Source of the DNA: Congeria kusceri
Lineage: Eukaryota; Mollusca; Bivalvia; Myida; Dreissenidae
DNA: 64,000 bases
Assembly (NCBI GenBank): GCA_027627225.1
Contig: CM051029.1
Span: 15,769,956-15,833,955 of the forward strand
Direction: 5' to 3'
In this document: one piece after another, positions 1-13,200 of the stretch
Layout of the letters: every line of letters starts with the position of its first letter
Position numbering within the stretch: the stretch's first letter is position 1
The notes under the pieces: model-generated
Seen by the model: the letters and a program-made list of their open reading frames with translations, nothing else
The model's database searches: none
Told to the model about the DNA's origin: nothing
Position numbers and translations under genes: made by a program

Positions 1-3000
1 CAGAATTCAAGCGCCCATTTTTCGTCCAAGGCACCTAGCGACGAGCTTTCATACTGATGTCTGCCAAGCGCTATAAAGTTCAGTGTATTGATATAAAAAC
101 TTATATAATTGCACATTTATATGCTTAACGATAATTATGAATAAAACTAATCTTATTTTTTTTTTTTATGAATTGACCTGTACAAACTATGCATGGTTAT
201 ATGATATGTTGCTGTTTTTTATTGCCTATATTTCCCTATGTAAATATGTTGAGCTGTCGAGCAATGGAGAATAAAAGATATCTATCTGGCCCTCTCCAAA
301 ATAAGACTTTTGTGATGATCACCTATAATGGTCATGATTGATGCTGATTTTGATGGTGATGGTCAGGCAGTGCTCCAGCTAGGCCTAAATGACAAGGAGC
401 AGCGCCCTGCCACCCTCGACCCCCGCCCTGCCGCCCTTGACCCCCGCCCTGCCGCCTTTGATCCCGCCCTGCCCTTTTTAATCTCGGTCTTGCCGTATAT
501 GTCTGTATACATGTATATGTCTGTGTACATGTACTATGCGATGGACAAAACGGATACATGCTGCGACCATTTAATCCCCTGTAAATACCGACCCGTGTAC
601 GTGTGTATGACGTCACTTATCCCGTCTTTGATAGGGGTAAAGCACTGGCTGATTTTGCCGATCTCGGCTATTGATTCAACCATTTCGTCACTGGACGTAT
701 CCGTACACAAATTAGTCAATGTATATGCAGATTTTCTGCACCTGGTGAATACACGCACGTTTCCCATAAGGTGTCCGTAACCTTGCAGTATATGATGCGA
801 ATTTCTAGCAAAACGCGTTTTTATCATGGGAAATTCAATGTGTGTCACCAATGTTTGTATTGTTCGCATCATTAGAAAGTATTACTTAAATGGACTATGG
901 GCATTTAAGATATATTGTGTCGAACCCACATACCGCTCGTACGCTAATAAACATAAGTTAAACGCTTACCATATTTTATATATAATCATATTTGTTAATC
1001 GAATTTCAATTATCCATCTATAGAAAATCACAAGTATTCCAACATTAAACACAAGGCATCAAATAGTAATTGCATGTAGTTTCCAATTTACGGCACACAA
1101 ACACTAAAACTTTTTAATGTAATTTTCATGTTTGCAGACTACACATTTTACAGCTTTGAGCAGTACTCGTCGAACGGATGTCGGCATTACGTCAAAGGCG
1201 TGTTTTGCACTTCGCTCAAACGTGCAGTTTAATTGAAATCGCGTCAAAGAAATTTTGTTATTGATCAGAATGGGTGTCAGCAAGTCCACGTGTAAATGCC
1301 TAAGTAGTAATTTAATGAACAAAGTTTAAACAGTTGGATTAAATAAGAAATTAATTTTGATTTCAATGCAATTCAAGGTATTTTATGTTTATATACCTAA
1401 ATAGCCATTATGAATTTTAGGTTCTCACATAGATAGTCAAAGCGTGACTGCAAATTAATTTTTCCAAATTTTTTTTATTATGTTGCTCATAAAGTTTAAT
1501 ATTAATTACATATCTCGATGATAAAATCGTGCTGTGCTTCAAACGCGCGAACTATTTGTTGACGTCAGCGACGTCCCGAAATGCTCGTGGGAAGCGTGCG
1601 TGTACAGAAGTTAAACACAATGTTTCATGATGTATATTTTTGACCACAGCCGTGTCCTGTAAAAAAAAGATCAAGTTAAAAACTGCCGATGTGCCGTAAT
1701 GCCAATATAAATGCAGTGGTCTGCTGTGGATGCGGCCTTATAAATGATTTTTCCCCACCAAATTTTCATAAGCGGGTCCGCAGGCGCACACAGTTTAGAA
1801 GTAAATCATTCTGCGTATTTAGCAAAATTTATATCATTGATCGTGACGTCAATTTATAACCAATTTTTTCATTAGAACACTAATTCATTAACGCTTTATC
1901 GGCAGCGCTTGAACAGTTCAGATACAGTAGTATCAATCGATAATTGTACATGCGTTCCACATGCTAAGCGTGAAACACGCTTTTCAGTGATAAACTGCTG
2001 GGCGACAGCCGCATTTCGGCATAAACATCGAAGACTTAACAGCTTACAGTTTTGGAAGCCCGACTAATTGATGACGCAACACTGTTTAACACCTTGCGTT
2101 TATAACGGATTTTATTGTTTGTTCAAATTAAAATTAATAATTCAAGGTCATAAGGTACTTAAGAATGCAGTGTAATAATGATCAACAGAACGTTATGAAT
2201 TAATATAAAAAAAACATGAATGAAACAGCTAGTACGTCCTTTTCAAAACAAAAATCTGCTTTGGGAATATTCATGAGGTAAACCACTTTTTTGTCTGTGT
2301 CCCTACATTTTTGAAATTTGTCCCCACTTTTTAAAGCCAAGAGGGCCCTTGTCCCAAATAGTCCAAATTCACGGCAGAACACTGTAAATATAAGCTTTAA
2401 AACAGCGTGAAAGTGTGCTTTCAGAAATCTATTTTGAAAATACTGTTGATGTATGTATGTATGGTAATGCTAATCTGATAATTTGCAACTTCGTGTATTG
2501 TTACTAAGCTATATCATTTTCCACTGTATATTACTATCATTCAACTACTTAAGCAGTCAAACACTGTAATATGTATTAAATATGAATGTTTTCTATTTTA
2601 TTTACAAATATTAAATAAGTTTTCAGTCACATATCTAAGTTAATTTTATTGAAATACCAACGTATAGGACATCTACATTATTACTTGAACTGTACATGTT
2701 TTCGGACGTTACATTTCGAATGTATGTTTATATAAAGCAAATACAACATAATGCATTTGATATAATTTTGCAAGCTATAGACTATTTGATAATATATGGA
2801 GGTAATTCTTACAGATATTTTAATTAAATGCAGTTAAAGTTACCTAAAACAAACAATTTAAAATAGAGGTGCTGAAAAATATGACTGTATGTTGCATTAC
2901 AAAAATATTAATAATTATATTAAGCTATTTAGTATGGGTGATATTATATAGAACGAAAACTTTAAGAAATATATAATTGCTTAGTACATCTTATAATTTA

Positions 3001-3838
3001 GTATAAATAAAGTAACTTACAAGGAAAATGTATAACATATATACATGAAATAATAAGCAAAAAATAAACAAAACAAATATATAACCTTTGTGTTTGTTAC
3101 ACATATATATTCATATATTACCTTGAACAATATGAGCGCGCGCAAAAGTGCCCTTTTTAGCAATTAGCACCCTGCCCTTTTTCAATCCTGGCTGGAGCAA
3201 TGAGGAGGAGGACAACGATGATGATGATGAATATTAGAGATATTAGACCATCACATGCGAAATGATTTCACGATTTAAAAAAAATCACAATCCAAGGGGA
3301 GCAACTCGTAATTGTTGTGAATAAATCCTTAACTGGATTGCCTTCCTTGTTATTTTGAAAAACACTATTTCCTTCAGATTTACTCCCTGGTAAAGGGAAT
3401 TATACAGGGCTTTGAATCACTTTTGAAAACTTGAAGTTTGAATTCCTGGCCCTTGATTTTGGAAGTTTTGGCCATAATATTTGGAAATTCTGACAGTATA
3501 CACAAGTCCGGAGCATTTCAGAAATGAAATTATGTACTGTTTAAAATTCAAGGTGTTTTTAAGGCCAGTTCTTTTTCATCAAGTGTTTATATGCCAATTT
3601 ATTCAGTGAAAGATGTTAACATTTAGATAAATTACTTAATTGTTCTTCTAACCTGTTCATCCTTACATGATGGAACTTTCATGGCTGAAATTTTGGAAGA
3701 TCTGCAACTTCCATGCCTGTAATTTTGGAAGTCCTGTGACAAAAACTGGGACTAAATTACTCCCAAACTTCCTTTAATGGAAGCCCTGGGGATAGCGTTG
3801 AAAGTATTAAAGGGTCAGTATGTATGTTGTACTTGCAG
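1..3838. other. AT-rich region upstream of first visible RB1 exon
   Basis: Probably an RB1 intron. Only short open frames with no recognisable domain. Holds repeat fragments at 330-500, 2280-2350 (TTTGTCCCCACTTTTTAAAG) and 3150-3215. The exon(s) carrying the RB1 start were looked for and not found. Confidence 0.55.
378..475. repeat. GC-rich 21-bp tandem repeat
   Basis: About four diverged copies of CCGCCCTTGACCCCCGCCCTG. The surrounding 330-500 resembles a dispersed repeat with GCAGGGTGCTGC/CCCTGCCCTTTTT words also seen near 3150-3200, 7505, 16495 and 26780. Confidence 0.6.
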
Positions 3839-4290
3839 TCAGCCATATGGCCCTGATGATCCGCACATTGATAAATCCACACCGTGTTGCAGTCTTGGAG
3901 AAATACTGAAGGCTTCTGGTCTGAAGTAAGTGGTGGCCAATGCAATATCAGGGATTTCAATAGATTTTAAAAACCAGGAGTCACATGGCCCCTGGCTTGA
4001 AATTTCAAACCAGGGCCAGAATAAAAATGTCAGGGGTCAAAATACTGAAGTTCTGCTTATTTATGAAAATGCTCTGCAAATGGTAGTTTGTCACTTTGTG
4101 ATAGTAAAGGTGAATAACTTGAAGAGATTGCAAAACAAAGACATAAATATGATTAAAATACATAATTTCCTAGTGTCTTTGATGTTGGCCTATGCGGAGA
4201 AATTGCATCAAAATGATGCCACTCAGATTATTTGCTCGAGTGTAAAATTGTAAATTGCAATTTTCTTGCATCAAAAAGCAGGATTCTGCC
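3411..4290. repeat. Dispersed repeat fragments flanking RB1 exon
   Basis: Related TGGCCCTTGATTTTGGAAG segments at 3440-3760, and at 4180-4290 a segment with ATCAAAATGATGCCACTCAG and GCATCAAAAAGCAGGATT that recurs at 59085-59190 (+) and 61165-61285 (-). Confidence 0.5.
3839..3925 (+). CDS. RB1: RB1 exon (1st in window), N-terminal domain
   Basis: An 87-nt exon between acceptor TACTTGCAG and donor GTAAGT. It enters on the third base of a codon and leaves two bases (AA), completed by T of the next exon. It encodes a segment ending SLGEILKASGL, which with the next exon's FIKFSELMRQF aligns to the human stretch preceding HKFFNLLKEI. It is too short to show as a separate open frame. Similarity alone is modest; phase and position make the case. 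Confidence 0.72.
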
Positions 4291-7200
4291 CTCCCTGAAT
4301 ATGAAAACATTGAGCACAGTCCTGACCGATATGTAAACATTGAGCACAGTCCTGACCGATATGTAAACATTGAGCACAGTCCTGACCGATATGTAAACAT
4401 TGAGCACAGTCCTGACCGATATGTAAACATTGAGCACAGTCCTGACCGATATGTAAACATTGAGCACAGTCCTGACCGATATGTAAACATTGAGCACAGT
4501 CCTGACCGATATGTAAACATTGAGCACAGTCCTGACCGATATGTAAACATTGAGTTCTGACCGATATGTAAACATTCAGCACAGTCCTGACCGATATGTA
4601 AACATTGAGTTCTGACCGATATGTAAACATTCAGCACAGTCCTGACCGATAAGACTATAATTGGACTTTTATTGGATTGATTTGACTGAAGGTGTTGATC
4701 AATGCACTATCAAGGCTTTAGAATGGTCCTTGGCCATGGAGTTGGAAATATGAATTTTCAACTATTTTACTGGGTTTAAAATATGAAGAAGTGAGGGAAC
4801 AGATATAAATCAATGATTTTGAAGTAACTTTGCCAAGGCCAGTAGCGTTCATTGTATCGTATATCACAGAGTTTTTAGTTTGGCTATTCACCAAATTGTC
4901 CTAACTTTTCTACTTGGCCTAATGCTCTGGCTAAGGTTTGCAAGCAACAAGTACATATCTCTATATCTACCAAAGATATTCAATTAAAACTTTACACATG
5001 TCTTCAGGGTCATTATGTAAGGTCACTGACCAAGGCCCGTAACTCGGAACTGCAATTTAGCAAAGTTATGCTCCTTTTTGTACTTAGAAAATTGAGGTTA
5101 AAGTTTGCGTGCTAGTTCATATCTCTATAGCTAGGAAAATTGAGGTTAAAGTTTGCGTGCTAGTTCATAACTCTAGAGCTAGGAAAATTGAGATTAAAGT
5201 TTGCGTGCTAGTTCATATCTCTATAGCTACTACAGATAATTCAATTGAAAATTCACAAGTTCACACATGTCTTCAGGGTCATTGCCCAAGGCCCATAATC
5301 CTCATTTTAGCAGAATTATACCACTTTCTGTACTTGGAAATATTGAGGATAAAGTTTGCATGCAAGTACATATATCTGTAACTACTACAGATATTCAGTT
5401 GAAACTTCACAGATGTCTTCTGGCACATTATGTAAGGTCACTGACCAAGGCCCATAACTCTAACAATTATGTATGAATAGTGGAGCGCGCTGTCCTGAAA
5501 CAGATCTTGTTAAATTATAATCTTACTCATCAATTTTGTTCTATTGCCTTATAAACATTTTCACTTTGTTTTGAAATAATTTTTAGTTATAATGATATAA
5601 AAAAAACATTGAAGCACACATGCCTAATGATTTACAGAAAAATATGTTCTATTGACAGTTTTATAAAGTTTTCGGAGTTGATGCGACAGTTCCGAGACAG
5701 AGTCGATCTCAGTGAGGTGGTTCGCCAACACTTCAGCAGCGTTGAGAAGCGATACTGCATCATCTCTCCACTGTTCCATAGGTTTGACAGGTAGGATGAG
5801 CCACATTTGCATCTGGCATCTTAATGCTGGAGGCTTATAGTAATTGTCCTATCTTTCTGTCCCGCCGTCCTTAAGAGGGTAACTAGAAGTTACTGTTTTG
5901 TTTAGCACCTACACTGCTTGCTGCAACACTTGGATACTTACACAGTTGTTCCTTATGGCCATTCCTAATCTACCCATATCACCCAATCTCACTTTGAACT
6001 TGACCTAATTTTAATATTTCAAATGGGCTATTTCTTGGTTCACTAGATTTTACTGTTTCATCTAGCATACTTAAACAATATTTGCTTGTGTATAATGACC
6101 ATTTCCAATCCACCTATATCACCCAACCTCACTTTGACCTAGACCTTGACATAATTATGCTCCCCTTCGAAGAAGTGGGGGTATATTGCTTTGCACCTGT
6201 GCGTCAGTCGGTCGGATGGTCGGTCTGTCCGTATACCTTTTCGTTTCCGCGCATCATCAAGAGAACGCTTTGACCTACAATCATTTGGTTGGTATACTTG
6301 TTACTTGGGAGGAAAGGAAGACGCCTATTGATTTTGAGGTCAACAGGTCAAAGGTCAAGGTCACAGGGGCTTGTAACATGAAATTCGTTTCCGCACGATA
6401 TCTAGAGAACGCTTTTACCTACGATCATCTAAGTTGGTATGCTGGTTACTGGGAGGAAAGGAAGACGCCTATCAATTTTGAGGTCAACAGGTCAAAGGTC
6501 AAGGTGACAGAGGTTTGTAACATGAAAACTTTTTCCTCTGTTGACCATTTCCTTTCCGCATAATATGTATAATACGCTGTGACCTACGATCATCCAAGTT
6601 AGTATGCTGGTTACTCTCTAGAAAAGGAAGATGCCTATCAATTTTGAGGTCAACAGGTCAAATGTCAAGGTCACGGGGGCTTGTAACATGAAAACTGTTT
6701 TCTCAGTAGACCATTTTGTTTCCGCAGGATCTCCTGAGATGTTTTGGCCTATTTGATGTTTAAATCAAACAGAAAACCGGTATCCTTATATAATAGACAG
6801 TAAAAATAAATTCATAATTATATTCTATCTTTCTTTTAGCTTTATATTTACTTTATAAAGCATCAACTTTAATTTCCTCCCCATGTGTTAATGTGTACAT
6901 ACAATATTAAAAAAATTTCTTAACAATTGCACATATTCATGACTTGGCTGCAAGTCGGGGGGGCCAGGTCTTTTTCTATCGGACCCGTTCCCAATGCCAA
7001 ATACGCATAATTTTTCTTAATTCTGACCCAAAATTCCCAATTGTAAAAAATCTGTATTTTTTTTTCGAAAATGAAAGTGAAAATATGATTTTTTCAATAC
7101 TTTACAGCCAATTTGTTCACACTGGCAATAACTTGTTTACAAGGGGAGAACACTCTGATAGCTGTATAATAAAATGGGTAACACAAAGAAAAATGTTTTG

Positions 7201-10200
7201 TTTGTCCTCTATCATGATGAAATTTAACATGAATTATGGGCAAATATTTTGTTATTTACACAAATGGATGTGTCAGTTAATGGAAGGATTTAAATATAAG
7301 GAGGTAAAGATTTCTTTTCAAGTTATGACATATTTTCACGACCTACGTAGTGTAGGCACTACACCATGTTTATGAACACATTATTAAAACTACATCATGT
7401 AGACAGTAGATCCCACAATTTTATTTTGGTGAAGTTGGTCAGATTTGGTGATGCTTTCTTTTTAGAAATATACACATACTTATAGTAGGGAAAGATCTAC
7501 AGCAGAATAGCAGGGTGCTGCACCCTGCTCCTTATTTAAAGTTAAATTAAAATTATAAGTGCTGTTAAATTCTTATTTATTGATCTAAAACTGTAAATTT
7601 CTTCATTATACTTATGATTTAGCGATACGAAATTTTCCCATTTTTGAAAATTTAACTTAGTGAATTTCCCAATTTAACCAAGGTACTTTTTTCCCAAAAA
7701 GGTCAGAAAAAGGCCTGGGGGCGTACATGTTTTACAAACATCTCTTGTTTACAATTAGAATAATTCATTGTCCTGTCTGTTCATCAAGGTGGCCATCAGA
7801 TAATATTTTACATTTTCCAGTTTTTATACTTTTTTATTGACTCGCACAAATATAAAAATAATAAATATAAATTATACTTAAGTTCATGACTTATAAATAT
7901 TTGTATACTGTGTAAAGGTCAACCAATCGTGATGCAGTCAAAAATAAATATTTGTATACAGTGTAAAGGTCAACCAATCGTTATGCAGTCAAAAAATAAT
8001 CATGATTGTAAAAATATATTTCATACATGTATTTCATAAACAACTATTTTATAAATAACATTGCATGTTTTGCAGTATTCGATAAACACATCAACTATGT
8101 AAAAATGAAATGGTCTAAAATTGCATTTCTGATATTATATTTATGTACAAATGTTTATTTTATAACTGAAAGAGTATCTGTCTGTTGTCACACAATGTAT
8201 TAAAATAGAAACTGTGAACTCATTTCTGTTAAACATAAAATGTAAGTCACAATGTCCAAAGAGCCACTGTTATTTATACAAAAATCTAATCAATGTAGAA
8301 ATGCGCTATTGCACTTCAAACGCCAGGATATTGTTGTCCTGCAACTGTCCCACTAAGATGGAGGCCGTGTGCCTGTTGTAGCCAACTGACCATGGGTACC
8401 TCACCCCATCCCTCAGTGTTGCCACAGTGGCCAGCTTCTTCCTGCCCTGGCTATCCACCTGAATGATAGTGTTGGATGAGTTTCCACAGACCAGCACCTG
8501 GCCAGCAGGTGTTACATGTACACAATATGGGCCTTGTAGTTCAGGGTCAGTGAAGCTGTTCAGCACTGACCCATCCCTGGCCAGGGTGAGGAGCTTGTTA
8601 TGGGCATTGTTGGTCACATAGATCACGTCACCTGTGGGGCTCACAGCACATCTATATACTGCAAAACAGAGTTACATCAAGATATTTAAATACTTAAATA
8701 ATGTTTATAAACAAACTGAAGTGATGTATTTTTTTAAATTTGTGTTTGGTTTTTCATAATAGACAATAACAATTTTACATAAAATTCAATAATCATACAT
8801 TTTAGTATGACTGGAACACTAAGCATTAGTTAATTTATTATAATAGTATTATTAAAGCTGCTATGTGATAGATAGGGAAAATGACAAAAATGTTAGAAAT
8901 GACTGAAATGACAAAAGCATCTCGAGACACATTTCAAGTATTTATAACTCTAATGTTGTTGTTGTGAAATCACCACGTGTTCCAAACAGCCAATGAATTT
9001 CACTTTCGGAGTCCCGTTGTTTACAAAACATTTGCCCCAAATTACAAGTAGCGCAAAGTGCATCTGCATCCAACGCCGAGGACCCGGATTCAATCCCCCG
9101 CAAGTGCTCAGACTTTTTTCATTTCAGTGGTGTTAGTTGAAATCTTTGTTTGCACAACAATTTTCTAATATATTTCAGATTATTAAGAAATCCTTAAATT
9201 AATAAAATCATTAAAAATACTATATAATCTCTCGTTAAAAGACATTTGTGTCCTAGTTTCCCGTAAAAGGAATATAAATCACATGCGTGATTTTTGCATG
9301 AAGAAATACCGATATTGTGGTCAGTAAAGTGTTTCACTTTCGAGGGTATCAACATTTTAATAAAGACATTGATACAACCAATTGAGAAAACAGGTAATTT
9401 TAAACAAAGTAACATGGGTTTTTTCTATTCAAATTTGCTTATTAGTGGACACAAACTTACAAAGTGATTTAGTATGTAAATTGTTGAATGTATTATATAT
9501 TTCAAACTTAAATACCTGTAGAACATGTTTCATAGACTGCCCTCAAAATTAATTGTCCAATTTATGACAACTGATATCACTGTTAGAAGTACAGTTATTC
9601 ATGAAAGGCATGGAATGTGAAATCACCACTGTTTTTATGAATAGTGACATTTGTCTTTAAATAAGCTATTGGAATCGCATCTGACATCTTAAACGGTCCA
9701 AAATTCCAATAACTCAATACCACACACCGCAACTTCCTAGTATATTTTTAGAAGGGCTTTCCCAAAAGAGTCAGTTAGTCTGCTACAATTTGTATTGTTA
9801 TCATATTTTAAGTGATGCTTTATTGATTGCATTTGATGAGTATAGTATTATTTACATTACAAACATCACTTTTGGCCCCATTTATATATGTCATCTGTGA
9901 AGAAGCAGGTTTAATACATGATTGTTATGATGAGTTGATAGATGTATGATGAATTAAAATTAAAGGCAAAAATACTGCAAATTCTATTTATAGACTTAAC
10001 ATGTTTTAATAGTTGCTCTTACATATAAATAAATGATGGAAATCATTTCTAAATGCGTATTGAATAATTAACTCACAAGTATATCTTGCACAACCAGGTA
10101 GTTTATAATTACTAAATCGAAACTAAAATGAATCCACCATGATTCTTACCTGTACCCCACCTGATGTATCCTTATACAGCTTGCTGACCAGTTTCCCACT

Positions 10201-13200
10201 CAGAGTGTACTTGTACAGTGCAGTAGTATCAGTGACATACAGGTCTCCTTCATGGTGGGCAATACCATTACAGAAATGTTGTAACTGAAGCTTATTGCTC
10301 TTTACCAGCTGCCCATTGTTGACAGATATAAACTGGACCTCATGAGTGTTACCGTTATCATTCACAGGGAGAGATCTGACACATGTCCTGTGGATAAGAA
10401 ATGTCACTGACACAGACCACCTGGTACTGCTGGTCCAGCAGCTTTACTCTCTTATTAATGCAGTCAGCAACAAGGATCTGACCATTTGAGAGTGCACAGA
10501 TGCCTGCGATACAGCAGTTCTGGCTTGAATCATCTGTTACTTTCACAGTATACTCAGACTTGTGCTTTACAGTAAATGCCTGGTCTGGATTTCCCTGTAC
10601 TGTCCATGTTTGAGAACTGTGTACAATCCTCCCCAGACCTGACAGTGTGAACAAGTACTGCTCAATGTCACCGTTAGCCTGGAATGAAAGTGAATGTTTA
10701 ACTTGAACAGATTTCTCCTTCAGATATGCTTCCGACTGTTGTATCTTATCGAGGCATTTTTTGCTGGCTATAAAGGAGAGTTCCTCCTTGCTCTTATCAC
10801 TGATGTCCTGTATGACTTCACGGAGTCGTTTTAATTCATCTCGAAGCCTCGTACAGTTTTCCACATCATTCTTGAGAGAAGCTTGAAGGCTATTCAGTGT
10901 TTCTTTCATTTGCTTCAGGGTGTTTGTTTCTATTTCATCAAAAGCTTCATTTATTTTCCTGCGGGTTTCTCGTACATTGTGTAATTGTTCATCGTATGAG
11001 CCCTGCAAAGAATGAAGGTTGTCCTCCCAATTAGTTTGAAGCTTCTTTATTTCTTCTAGGATAGTTTGAAGTTTGGCCGACAGTTGCTGGAGGTCTGTTG
11101 ACTGTCCTTTGACTGACTCCGAAATAAGTCTCACTTTAGCACACTGTCTGAAAGAATAACATATGGTATATATTACTATATATTATTATATTGTAATGGA
11201 ATGTATAACATTTATATGAAACTCCATCAATACTAGGTTTGCACTGGGTAATAAAAATTAGTAGCCAAATTTGTCGATCTTGCAAAAATACTTGTCAGTT
11301 TGAAATAATTTTCCAAAGATTGTGAAAATATACGTCATTTTGTAATAATTTTCAAAAGTTTAGTAGTCATAGTTTTGCTACTGGAAATGCTAACAGCAAT
11401 ATCAACACAAGATGTACTATTTTTTCAAAATTATAGGGGACATGCATATACATGCAGAGCTCCAGATAAGGTTTTAGCCTAAAGGGTATTTTACCCCCTG
11501 ATATTTTGGTTAAAGGGTATTTTACCGCCAGATTTTTTGGTTAAAGGGTATTTTACCCCCTGATTTTTTGATTAAAGGGTATTTTACCCCCAGTCTGTCA
11601 GCTTTTAAGGGTATTGAGAAATTTAAAGGGTATTTTCATTTTTTATACAAGATCAAAAGAGTATTTTATGTGCTTGTATTGGCAAATGGAATAAATTGAA
11701 TGTAGACAATAATCTGTAGGTCTATCAAAACGTAACATTTACTTAGTAAAGTAGTAGTAGTCATTTGCCCAGATACTTTGTACTTTTTTTTCAGTGCAAA
11801 TCCTACAAGGTAACCTGATTTCTGGTCCTTCCTGCATGACAATTAGCCAATGATAATTTCTTTTCAGGATTACAGCAATTTTTCAGACAATTTTGCACTC
11901 ACATGATGCTTGTGTTTCTTGTTCGATTGTTCAACTGCTGTGACAATAACAACGCCACTTGTCACCTTTTAAATAGGAGAAGCATCATAAGACTCATTCT
12001 TATTAACATTTTTCAAGATATTGCTTACTGGAACTGGCTAAATGAGCTTAAAACGTTCCGTATTCGACCCACATACACAATGCGAAGCCATTTTGAGTAG
12101 AAAGATTCGCTTTATTCACTTTTAATCGATTCAAAGGCTAACTTGAACCATTAGCTGAACCGGTTACGCAGTTTAGGCGAATAAAAATATGTACCGAGAT
12201 TTGCAATGCATAACGTTATGCGCTGGGCAGATGTTCAATGCGTTTTTCTTTATTTTCAATGCGTAAATACGTGGATACGCGTCTTATCTGGAGCTCTGCA
12301 TACATGTATACAACTTATAATTTGATGTACTCAATGTTGATTCCGAAATATAATATATTGTTATACTGATCTTTTATAATTTAGGCACATGTATTATAGG
12401 CATAACTGATATAAATGTAAGGTTCCATTTAAGTAAACATCAAACTTGTGATACATATTTATCGATTTTACACCTAAGGTATAAGTTCGCATGTGGTATC
12501 CACTTGTATCTAGCGAAGTATTGTGATATCAGTTCACATGTGGTATCCACTCGTATCTAGCGAAGTATTGTGGTATCAGTTCGCATGTGGTATCCACTCG
12601 TATCTAGCGAAGTATTGTGATATCAGTTCACATGTGGTATCCACTCGTATCTAGCGAAGTATTGTGGTATCAGTTCGCATGTGGTATCCACTCGTATCTA
12701 GCGAAGTATTGTGGTATCAGTTCACATGTGGTATCCACTTGTATCTAGCGAAGTATTGTGGTATCAGTTCACATGTGGTATCCACTAGTATCTAGCGAAG
12801 TATTGAGGTATCAGTTCACATGTGGTATCCACTAGTATCTAGCGAAGTATTGAGGTATAAGTTCACATGTGGTATCCACTCGTATCTAGCGAAGTATTGT
12901 GGTATCAGTTCGCATGTGGTATCCACTCGTATCTAGCGAAGTATTGAGGTATCAGTTCGCATGTGGTATCCACTCGTATCTAGCGAAGTATTGAGGTATC
13001 AGTTCACATGTGGTATCCACTCGTATCTAGCGAAGTATTGAGGTATTAGTTCGCATGTGGTATCCACTCGTATCTAGCGAAGTATTGAGGTATAAGTTCG
13101 CATGTGGTATCCACTCGTATCTAGCGAAGTATTGAGGTATAAGTTCGCATGTGGTATCCACTCGTATCTAGCGAAGTATTGAGGTATCAGTTCGTATGTG

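Larger units (their letters stand above)
8180..11150 (-). repeat. Arm of inverted duplication (matches 49195-52310)
   Basis: TRIM exon 2, intron 2, exon 3 and about 120 bp of 3' flank align in reverse with 49195-52310. Intron 2 matches along most of its length (for example GTTAAGTCTATAAATAG and its complement), so this is a genomic duplication, not a retrocopy. A second homologous block, exon 1 with about 250 bp upstream, lies at 15751-16330 and 47055-47655. Confidence 0.88.

Noticed and set aside
3195..3235. Acidic run resembling the RB1 N-terminus
   Set aside because: Read in one frame GAGGAGGAGGACAACGATGA gives acidic residues, but there is a nearby stop, no matching splice phase to 3839, and it abuts a dispersed repeat.
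4170..4637. Overlapping open frames on both strands
   Set aside because: Products of the 30-bp minisatellite; the same peptide repeats in all frames and there is no start or splice context.
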